The notes under the pieces are model-generated. The model made no database searches. It was given only the letters and a program-made list of their open reading frames with translations, and was not told where the DNA came from. Position numbers and translations under genes: made by a program. Positions 55,229-64,000 of a DNA stretch of 64,000 nucleotides are shown piece by piece (position 1 is the stretch's first letter; each line of letters begins with the position of its first letter). This DNA is from Beroe forskalii (taxonomy: Eukaryota; Ctenophora; Nuda; Beroida; Beroidae), in contig WFMF01000148.1 in assembly GCA_011033025.1 (NCBI GenBank), forward strand, positions 186,001 to 250,000. Direction: 5' to 3'.

Positions 55229-55330
55229 TACGACGCGTAAAAGAAATAGGCGGTGTGACGTCATCAACTCACTACATAATGATATGATAATGACGTCATC
55301 CTACCCGCCTATTTCTCGTGTGCGGCGTTT
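55229..55330. mobile_element. Palindromic MITE present only in the right arm
   Basis: GACGCGTAAAAGAAATAGGC...CTATTTCTCGTGTGCGGCG with the TGACGTCATC...GATAATGACGTCA core. The left arm at about 5460-5475 reads straight through (GTTGAATATTCAATA), giving an empty site. The flanks are TA-rich, suggesting a TA target. Confidence 0.85.
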
Positions 55331-55984
55331 AACCTCAATGAAGCAACTGACTCAGATGTTTATTCAGATGACCAGATAAGCACTTTATAAACCTAGATGT
55401 TTGTCCATATAAACACTTTAAACCTAGGTAAGAAGGGTCAGAGTTTCATGGACAAAATTCATGTAGAGTACTCGTAAATGTCACGTGACAGTGTTCGTAA
55501 GTGTGTTAAAATGCGTTCATGGAACGCAAGAACCAACAGTACGTGCAGTAACTTAATTCTTTAATTGCCACGATTCGCTAGTGGCTACTGGCGCAAGGAT
55601 TATTCTCGCCAATTTTGTTTCAATTAAATGTTTGTGCGAAACTGGGTCTTAGCTGAGCCCTGGGATTTTTTTCGTACCAACTTGACAATTCTTTACCGGT
55701 TTTATTCCAAACATGCATACTGGACAAAATCCTGGCTTAAAGCAGAAATCCGGTCCTATCTTGATGCTTAGTTGGGACCAACAATGCAGCGAAATTGGAC
55801 ATAGTTTCAAGTCAATGCATACTTTTTAAACTCTGATTATGACTCTATCAGTACAAACCTTGAAATATGATAATGATGTCACCAATACCACCTATGGCAT
55901 TACCATCAATGCCGCCTGTCAAAAACTTCACTTCCACACATTTCCCAACAAGCAGGTGAATACCTACCAGTTCCTTGACATCAC

Positions 55985-56245
55985 CAGTCCTCTAGTGGTC
56001 CTCTAGTGGTCCTGTAGTGTCCTCCAGTGGTCCTGTAGTGTCCTGTAGTGGTCTCCTCTAGTGGTCCTCTAGTGGTTCCCTATATTGGTCCTCTAGTGGC
56101 CCCCTTGTGTCCTCTAGTGTCCTGTAGTGTCCTGTAGTGGTCTCCTCTAGTGGTCCTCTAGTGTCCTCTATAAGTCTATATTGGTCCTCTAGTGTCCTCT
56201 AGCGTCCTCTATAAGTCTATAGTGGTCCTCTAGGAAAAGTCGGCG
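55985..56245 (+). repeat. Minisatellite GTCCTCTAGTG
   Basis: Irregular 10-13 bp repeats of TCCTCTAGTGG and TCCTGTAGTG. Flanked by two copies of an approximately 75-bp arm segment (about 55893-55965 and 56263-56335, containing CACTTCCACACATTTCCCAA). The left arm has one copy and no minisatellite. Confidence 0.85.
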
Positions 56246-57370
56246 AACCTCCAGTCTGCCCTACGTTATTACCATCAATATGCCACCTGTCAAAAACGTC
56301 ACTTCCACACATTTCCCAACAAGCAGGTGAATACTTGACTGGAATATATATTTACACGCTCAGAGATGGACATGATGTACGGTAGCTTGTATGTTGAGAC
56401 ACAAATTAATTAACATTTGTGGCGTTTGGCATTTATATATTGCCGGGTGACGTCATTATCATACCTCAAAATAGGGAATTTTTGATGTGAAAATACCGTG
56501 TTTGGCGCGTCAAACACGTTCCTAATTAAGTGATTAGTCGCATGCAGGACGCAGTTGCACGGGATTTATTCCTAAATACAACATATTTCAAAGATGGGAT
56601 TGTCGTATGACGCATTAACCACTTAATTAGTTAATTGGGTGTAATATCTTACTCATTTAAGTATCTCTATTATAAAATCCCATTTATTCTCTGTATTTTT
56701 ACGACGAAACGTCTTTTGTTCTTTTTTAGACACATTTTAGGGCGCCCACGTGCAGTACGGATAAAGCCTCACTGACTCAAAAATCAAAATTGATCGAAAT
56801 GAAAAATTCATGAAAAATCTCAATCGCATTTTTGCGCAAGAAGAATACGAATCGCACGCGCGTCACTTTTCATTGTCATACTTTCATGTCAAAATAACAA
56901 AATATTTGCCGAGACGTATACCTCACGGCAAAATTAAACCCTCCAAGGTATATTTTATGTGTAATTGCTTGACGCATTTAAATTCCAATTATAACATGAT
57001 GGTTACTTAAAATGCCTAAATTATCCTTGTCTATAGTCGTGTTAGATACAACAACCAAATAATACCTGCTCACTTTGAGAGCCGGGCACATAACGACCGA
57101 GTCGTGTGAGGGCGTTCCAAGGCACTCACGTGCTATTTACATGCTTAGAATTTATATTTATTGAAGTTAACTCCTGGTATTTTTACTTAATTTGAAAAAT
57201 TAAAATTGAAATTGAAAAATGAAAGAATTAAAAAAAGAAATAAAAAAGAAAGTAAACGGTATGGTTTCATCGATATTTCACACTTTGGACGATGATGATC
57301 CCCAACCTCCAACAGCCATATTCTCATATATTATTATATTATTCAAATATATCGGTCAATCCTTGCTATT

Positions 57371-60334
57371 ATAGTAGGCGCAAAAAGTAATGAGCAGCCT
57401 AAGATCGCGAAGTGTCAATTTTCGCGCGTTCCGTCACAAGGAAATCCATTAAAGTATAGATTACGACTAACGACTGCGGGCGTTGTTATTTTTGCGTGAC
57501 CCCTGCGTTAGTGTGCGGCTCCGCGAATTCGAGTTGCGAATGCGAAAAAATATCTCCGTTTCTGGAGAAGTGGAGAAATCCCTATTGGATAACATACCTC
57601 TTCACTGGCTTATAAGAGCTCATTACAAAGTTACAAGGAAGAGAAAAAGCTAATAATAGCTATGATCTTATGTGTAGACAGGGTAATGTTTCGGTATTTA
57701 ATTTTGACAGTACTGTGCTGCTCCAATTTCCCGCTCAGTTCTTGGTCTATTCATCGATGTTTTCGTTGTATAGCTTTATTGCATTGCGAATTCTATTCAC
57801 TCGAGGTTCTTTGGTTGGCAGCTTTCAAATTTGACTTAAAAAAGTTGTGTGTCGATAATGCTCAGATGTTGGACTTGGAGTGAAACGGGTGGAATGGTCC
57901 ATGGCTGATGAGAGTGCAAGAGAGATGAGGGCGAGTCAAAGAATTAGAATAGCTAATGGGACAGTGCGATGTGGAGTGAGATGAGTGGGTGAGTCATGGG
58001 ATGGCTGATGGGATAGTGCGATGTGGGAGTGAGATGAGTGTGAGTCATGGGATTTCTATTGATGGGATAGTACGATGTAAAGTGAGATGAGTGGGTGAGT
58101 CATGCGTGGGATGGCTGATGGGACGGTGCGATGTAGAGTGAGATGAGTGGGCGAGTCATGGGATGGCTGATGGGATGGGATAGTGTGATGTTGAGTGAGA
58201 TGAGTGGGATGAATCATGGGATGGCTGATGGGACGGTGCGATGTAGAGTGAGATGAGTGGGTGAGTCATGGGATGGCTGATGGGATAGTGTGATGTAGAG
58301 TGAGATGAGTGGGTGAGTCATGAGATGGCTGATGGGATAGTGCGACAGAGTGAGATGAGTGGGCGAGTCATGGGATGGCTGATGGGATAGTGCGATGTAG
58401 AGTGAGATAAGTGGGTGAAGTCATGGGATGGCTGATGGAAGGATAGTGCGATGTAGAGTGAGATGAGTGGGCGAGTCATGGATGGCTGATGGGATAGTGC
58501 GATGTGGGAGTGAGATGAGTGGGTAAGTCATGGGGATGGCTGATGGGACGGTGATGTAGAGTGAGATGAGTGCGGGCGAGTCATGGGATGGCTGATGGGT
58601 AGTGCGATGTAGAGTGAGATGAGTGGGCGAGTCATGGGATGGCTGATGGGGTAGTGCGATGGGAGTGAGATGAGTGGGCGAGTCATGGAGGAGTCATGGA
58701 TGGCTGATGGGATAGTGTGATGTAGAGTGAGATGAGTGGGTGAGTCATGGATGGCTGATGGGATAGTGCGATGTAAAGTGAGATGAGTGGGTGAGTCATG
58801 GAATGGGCTGATGGGAAAGTGCGAGTGGAGTGAGATGAGTGGGGTGAGTCATGGGATGGCTGATGGATAGCGTGATGTAAAGTGAGATGAGTGGGTGAGT
58901 CATGGAATGGCTGATGGGACGGTGCGATGTAGATTGAGATGAGTGAATGTGATGTAGAGTGAGATGAGTGGATGTGATGTAGAGTGAGATGAGTGGGTGC
59001 GATGGGTGAGATGAGTGGGGGATAGTTTTCCACTTATTATTTTCAATTTTGAGCCAATAAAGAAAAATTGGAAATATGTCCAATCGACACCATGATCTTC
59101 AAATCATGGTTTAGTAATAATAAGTGGATCCATTGGACAAAGATAACAAACTGATGTTCTACTGCCGAATGAGTTTGTCGAATATGCCCATTGGATCCAT
59201 TGCTTCATTGGGCATGGCCATTGATCATCAAAAATGGTTACAATGGATCCATCGAATCCAGCGGAATTCTTCTACCTCTTTTACCTGCATGACTGCACGA
59301 CAATACTTCTGTACCTATTTCAGGATGGTAGACATGCAATAATATGGTCGTGCAGGATGGTTTACGTGCAAATAGATCTGCCATGGCTCACTGCATAGTG
59401 GTTGACTGCATAGTACGACTGATTCTACCTTCAGACGATGACATTCCACACAACTGATGCTCAAACATCTCCCGGGATCGGAACGGTTCGAAACGGAGAC
59501 ACACTGCCGGCTGCAGCTCAACATGTATGTATAGGCCATGTCACATTGGTATTGGAGGAATTTGGACACACAGTAACATGTACTCAACGGGTGTGTGTGT
59601 AAGGTGTGCTGAGTACATGATATTGTAGACGTTTCCAACTTTCCTGTACGTTTTCCAGCTCCCCAGCAAGAGTTTCAAATTACCTGTCAAGGATGTGGTC
59701 TCTTGTGGCTTGTACATAATGTAGAGAGCTCTTACACAAACAAGTTACTGTTTCTTGTCTCCATACTGTGATTTGATTACCAGGATATATCATCAGATTA
59801 CTTGGAATTCTCTGCTCTTCAGGCAGAGTGTGCATGTACCTCAAATCGATCAAAAAACACAAGTTGTCAGTATGGAAGAGGGAATTTGGCTGGCTGAACG
59901 CGCATTTCGTGAGCTAAAATGAATGATACTGATAGTCGATTATGAAGACAAGTCCGAGAATTTTTTTTTCTAGGATGATTGAAATTATGTTGTAAATTTT
60001 GTACCAATGAAAAATGAAGCGTAATTATTAGAGATAATACGAACAGTTGAATTTTAATTTGATGCACTATTTTATGGTTGATGCCTTGCATTTGCAATAT
60101 GCCAATATCTCGTATACGAGGGGTTAAATATGAGAACATTGTGATTGAGATACAGCGCGGAAAAGAAACGCGCGCGTTCGATGATCGCGTCAAGTATCAA
60201 TTATGTGATTACCGTAACGTCACGTGCCGTGAACTGGAGCACGTGACGTCCACTAGGGCCCTGATTGGTCGGGTGATCCTGACCAATCACAGAGCGCGTA
60301 CAAACTCTGCTCATTACTTTTTGCGCCAACTATA
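57371..60334. mobile_element. 3-kb DNA transposon present only in the right arm
   Basis: Terminal inverted repeats of 28-29 bp with one mismatch: ATAGTAGGCGCAAAAAGTAA at 57371 and the complement of TTACTTTTTGCGCCAACTAT at 60334. The left arm near 3395-3412 shows the uninterrupted site (GCTCTAAGCTTGAATAGCAA). The flanks fit a TA target duplication, as for Tc1/mariner-type elements. No transposase is recognisable: the frame 57662-57883 has no DDE motif I can see. About 1.1 kb of the interior is a minisatellite, so this is a nonautonomous copy. Confidence 0.82.
57895..59015 (+). repeat. Minisatellite of about 52 bp, roughly 21 copies
   Basis: Unit GTGAGATGAGTGGGTGAGTC then ATGGGATGGCTGATGGGATA then GTGCGATGTAGA, with length variants. 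Minus-strand frames of 95 and 116 codons arise from the repeat (LISLYIALSHQPS) and are not credible genes. The array lies wholly within the 57371-60334 transposon. Confidence 0.92.
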
Positions 60335-60586
60335 AAGCTTAGAGCAACAAAATCCATATTCATATTACATTGTATTCATTTTCTAGGTGAATAGAACTGC
60401 ATGACACAATTAACATTTTCAATACTTCAATAAACACATAGAAATCTATATGTTTAAATTCATGACTCTTGCCCACTCTTAGTATTAAATATATTCGGCT
60501 TCGATTTAAAGAGAAAAAGGAGTGGAACTACTCTCTCACTCATTGTCTTGCCAATACTCTGTACCTGCATGAAAAACAGACACTAT

Positions 60587-60698
60587 ACGTCATCAACACA
60601 CCACATTACGCTATGATAATGACGTCATCAACACACCACATTAACCTATGATAATGACGTCATCAACACACCACTTCAACCCATGATAATGACATCAC
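60587..60698 (-). repeat. 35-bp tandem array, three copies
   Basis: Inverted counterpart of 2750-3140 with three units of ATGATAATGACGTCATCAAC then ACACCACATTA. Confidence 0.88.
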
Positions 60699-60839
60699 TC
60701 TCAATATATCTTGGTTCATACTTCTCAATATACAGCCAATCTCTCTTCCGCTGTTCACCGATAAGTCAGTAGGAAATCACAGAGTAATGATGAACACACG
60801 TCCATTATGTATTGGTCATACGGCGTGGTTAAGTAGTAC

Positions 60840-60945
60840 TATACGTCGCTCACGAGAAATAGGCGGGTAGGATGACGTCATTATCATATCGCGATGTAGT
60901 GATTTGATGACGTTGATCCGCCTATTTCTCGTGCGCGGAGTTTAG
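60840..60945. mobile_element. Palindromic MITE, GAGAAATAGGCGG family
   Basis: Counterpart of 2497-2597, with CGTCGCTCACGAGAAATAGG and CCTATTTCTCGTGCGCGGAG ends. Confidence 0.8.
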
Positions 60946-61292
60946 TATATAATATATTAGTCTTAGTGGTAAGTATAGCATATATAAAGACATGATCTTT
61001 ATATAGGAGAATCTATATAATATTATATTTAAAATCTATATTTAATACATAACGTTATATAATATATATATAGATATAAAGATATATATTTGGCCGAGAG
61101 TTTACAATATATACACAATTCTGGCACACATATAAATCATAATATATAGATTTACAGTTGTACGCATGAAGTAGAATATCCGGTATAACGAATTGGCAGA
61201 GTGACGTTGTCAATATTTAGCACTTTAAACCCTGGTAATTACGTCATCATAAACTGCATATTTCTTTAAACGAGGAATCATAAGAACGGCTC

Positions 61293-61395
61293 TAAACCCC
61301 GCGCGCGAGAAATAGGCGGGTAGGATGACGTCATTATCATAGCAATATGTAGTGAGTTGATGACGTTGAACCGCCTTTTTCTCGCGCGCGGCGTA
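61293..61395. mobile_element. Palindromic MITE, GAGAAATAGGCGG family
   Basis: Counterpart of 2071-2170, with CGCGCGCGAGAAATAGGCGG and CTTTTTCTCGCGCGCGGCG ends around the TGACGTCATTATCA core. Confidence 0.8.
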
Positions 61396-62005
61396 TAATA
61401 TTAGATCCTTTGTACTGTGGGGGAAGTAGTTAGGGTCGATGCAACATCTATCATTATAATATGAATATAAAGTTAACTAGTTAACATTTATTATATATAG
61501 CCTCACTTAGTTAGCGTATACAATAGTTAAACAAGTCAAATATATGACAAATCAGCTAAAATATATTATTTAAAGTATATAGCTATATAGAAAGGGCAAA
61601 AAGATCATATAGTTGTTAGTAATAATATAACTATTAAACTTTAATATATTAACTTATTAACTTTTAATCTGCGGATAAAATTATTTCTTTGTTAAATCTT
61701 TAAGTGCATAATACTTTAATCTGGTGTCTAAGTCCTTAGTTAACATATAATCCGCAGATTTTCTTGCTCATAATTTGCATGACAATTGCCTTTAATTGTC
61801 AAGTGCGTGTAAGATGGTTTATATTATATCCATTTTTACTAATTATATTGCTCTAGTAAAGGAACTATTGGAGCTCTTATTAATAAAATATTAATATAAA
61901 TTCCAAGAAATTTGTGGTTATATTTGGATTATGCATATTACATGCAGCAATCTGTCCCACGATGAACAATCAGGATTTATCTGGTAATGTGACTACACAA
62001 TGGGT

Positions 62006-62090
62006 TGCCACAGATAGGTACAGATAGGTACAGATAGGTACAGATAGGTACAGATGGGTACAGATAGGTACAGATGGGTACAGAAAGGTA
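62006..62090 (-). repeat. 10-bp minisatellite CAGATAGGTA
   Basis: About eight copies, inverted counterpart of 1392-1452. Confidence 0.85.
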
Positions 62091-62434
62091 CCTAGTTTCC
62101 ACAAAGCAGGTTCAGTGTAAGACCACAAGGTAACTGGCAGGTACCTACAGATCTATTTGATAAGGAGTTGAGTGTGGGATTTGGGAGTCTTCTTGCACTC
62201 TGAACGTAGAATTCAGATGATACAGAATCAAATAGAATTAAGGTGAAATTTGTCTGAATTTCATGTTGTACTTCAATGGACCAAATCATATTTTCATTTG
62301 ACAGGAAATTTCCTTTCATTTTGGCTGGATGTCACTTACTTACTTGGTTTTAGCAAAAAAGAAGAAAAAGGCAGTATCGTGCTTGGTGCCCCCTTCCACG
62401 AGTCAACCACATCCATAATTCAAAGATTACCATG

Positions 62435-62588
62435 GTGTCTCGACCCCTTGAGGTGCGGTGTATTACGCCGCACTTTGGTGCTTTTTATTAAGGCGCATTG
62501 CATTGAAAGTACTTTGGGCGCTGTCACGCGCCGCAGAAAAGCACCCAGGCGCGGCGTAATAAGCTGCGTCTCAAAAGGTCGAGACACT
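62435..62588. repeat. GC-rich fold-back, partner of 983-1123
   Basis: GTGTCTCGACC at the left and GGTCGAGACAC at the right form the ends. Inner motifs GTATTACGCCGCAC and GCGGCGTAATA are opposed. The 210-codon frame 62250-62882 runs through it and has no recognisable domain, so I do not call a gene. Confidence 0.65.
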
Positions 62589-63138
62589 TGGGTAAGCTGG
62601 GACAGAGGAAACAATGGCAAACACCCCTCCTTTTCCTTATATTATCGTTCAAGAGAAAATGTCTTCGAAATTACCCATAAGCAAGCGCCAAGCAATATTC
62701 GAGTTTCTCCAAGCGAGATATTATATTGGTTTTCTCCTTATCAAGGCGAAACTGCCCAGAAATCATCCATGTGTAAGATTACAAAGCAATATTTGAATAT
62801 GGTAATACCAATGCTGATTTTCTTCATATTGAGGAAGAAACGGCCCATACACTCGAATAACAGAATTACTCATATTATGTAAGATTCAGATTGCAAAGCC
62901 TTCAAAATGTGTAAGATTATGCTGTGGATCCAGCTTGATATAATCTGGATTTCTTCAAGCGAGATGTTATATTGGTTTTCTCCTTATGATGTCGAAACTC
63001 CATAAAATTACCCATATTGTGTAAGATTACTAAGCAGTTGATCCAGCTATGATCTAAATCTGGATTTCTTCAAGCGAGATAATGTATTGGTGCTTCCCGG
63101 ATCATTGCACAAGTCGGAAATGATAAGTTCACACTGTG

Positions 63139-63182
63139 AAAGTGACGTCATTATCAGGGTTTAAAATGGTAAACTGATGAGC
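63139..63182 (+). repeat. TGACGTCATTATCA unit at the outer end of the right arm
   Basis: GTGACGTCATTATCAGGGTT...ACTGATGA. Homology with the left arm is lost within this unit because the left partner is cut by the gap. Confidence 0.7.
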
Positions 63183-64000
63183 TCAAATATCGCCTACTTT
63201 TCTGCAGGGCTCATTTAATGAGCAAGGAATAGTGTGTACAGATATAATAAGGGCTAATAGTTGGCAGGAAGCGGAGTAAATCATGATAATAATCATTCTG
63301 TTTAAGATGAACTAACCACTTAATCGTTGTACGAAACTAATGACGCAAATTAATAATCCCGAGTGTGTTTCCCGAGATATCGCGTCAATTCTCCGAAATA
63401 TATTTCCTTGTGTTTGAATTTACGGAATGATCAGGTGAATCCGGGATGAAATTTTCCACAATACCTCCTTCAAAATATCTATCTAATGATGCTCAGTATT
63501 TACTTTCGGCGGTATATTGTAACAATAATTAGTATTTAATTTCGTGAAGAAGATCCTGAAATTGGAGAATGATCTATGATAAATCGAAGGAGCGGCAGCA
63601 CTGGTTTATGCGCCGCGTATGAGAAATAGGCGGTTTAACGTCCTTAACTCACTACATCATGATATGATAATGACGTCATCCTGCCCACCTTTTTCTCGAG
63701 CTCGCGGGGTTTAATAATATAGTGGCCAGACTTTGACACAAGTATATTAGTCCGACAGTCAGTAAATTGTGAGAAAAATATTATATATGACCGGACTGAT
63801 TATAACTTTTAATTAATCATTACTTTTACATATCGCATTTTACGACATGGCAAACGAGTAAATCAGATGGAATTTTTCTGTTGAATGAAACACCACCCCT
63901 GCTCAAGTTCGGCCCATTCTGAATATTTTATAAAAACTTCCACCTCAGCTCCAATCTATTGCAATTACCCACCAAAAGTTTCTTAAGGCAGGTTCTAGAC
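63183..64000. other. Sequence outside the right arm; one MITE, no gene
   Basis: AT-rich. A diverged GAGAAATAGGCGG-family MITE occupies 63606-63713. No similarity to 1-557 is apparent. Confidence 0.4.
63606..63713. mobile_element. Palindromic MITE, GAGAAATAGGCGG family
   Basis: CGCCGCGTATGAGAAATAGG at the left and a weaker complement CCTTTTTCTCGAGCTCGCGG at the right, with the GATAATGACGTCATC core intact. Confidence 0.75.

Larger units (their letters stand above)
49882..63168 (-). repeat. Right arm of giant inverted repeat
   Basis: Matches 658-7229 in reverse complement. Without its private insertions (about 50779-54418, 55229-55330, 55985-56245, 57371-60334) about 6.3 kb remain, close to the left arm length. 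The inner end is at TCCTTGATTTGAAGATGACG (49882) and the outer visible match ends after CATTATCAGGGTTTAA (about 63158-63168), where the left arm meets the assembly gap. Identity is visibly below 100 percent with many small indels, so this is not a simple assembly duplicate of one sequence. Confidence 0.93.

Noticed and set aside
58683..59083. Two overlapping minus-strand ORFs of 95-116 codons (LISLYIALSHQPS repeats)
   Set aside because: They are translations of the 52-bp minisatellite. The frame changes with every length variant and there is no start or splice context.
62250..62882. 210-codon plus-strand ORF
   Set aside because: It runs through a fold-back repeat and arm sequence, shows no motif, and the left-arm counterpart is not open over the same length.
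658..63168. Single 62-kb transposon with the synthetase gene as cargo
   Set aside because: No transposase, integrase or target duplication is visible, the outer left end is lost in the gap, and a housekeeping gene is unlikely cargo. An inverted duplication or two opposed repeats is simpler.

Overview
The window is a piece of an invertebrate animal genome assembly. The evidence is spliced genes with GT-AG introns, a metazoan-type cytosolic cysteinyl-tRNA synthetase, a Penelope-like retroelement, a LINE, several families of small fold-back transposons and an exactly 100-base N gap (558-657). Nothing looks bacterial, and I recognise no tRNA, rRNA or CRISPR array. I cannot fix the phylum.

The dominant large-scale structure is a giant imperfect inverted repeat. 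Positions 658-7229 read on the minus strand as 49882-63168, in the same order throughout. The right arm is longer mainly because of later insertions that the left arm lacks: a LINE fragment (about 50779-54418), a 3-kb terminal-inverted-repeat transposon (57371-60334), a 100-bp MITE (55229-55330) and a minisatellite (55985-56245). The arms look noncoding. Across and beyond them runs a unit of about 35-45 bp built on TGACGTCATTATCA, seen as singletons, as tandem arrays, and as the core of 100-bp GC-ended palindromic MITEs.

The 42.6-kb spacer holds the genes. On the plus strand a gene of about 8 coding exons (7835-13119, cold-shock-like domains, name uncertain) has a Penelope-like element in one intron. 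It is followed by the cysteinyl-tRNA synthetase gene (14202-30851, 17 exons traced by reading frame, splice phase and recalled family motifs). The first exon of the synthetase gene appears to carry a mitochondrial presequence upstream of a second Met. Its 6.8-kb intron 15 contains, on the opposite strand, a secreted tandem-repeat precursor (27891 down to about 26262). That precursor has a signal peptide and about 16 copies of a [13 protein letters not shown] peptide separated by RRKR-type basic sites, and is the most novel coding feature here.

Further right, minus-strand exons (about 46084 down to 37104) include a clear transmembrane exon with a cysteine-rich likely ectodomain. This gene is only partly assembled. 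An isolated plus-strand exon lies at 47691-47840. The remaining sequence is mostly repeats, fold-back elements and AT-rich DNA in which I see no genes.
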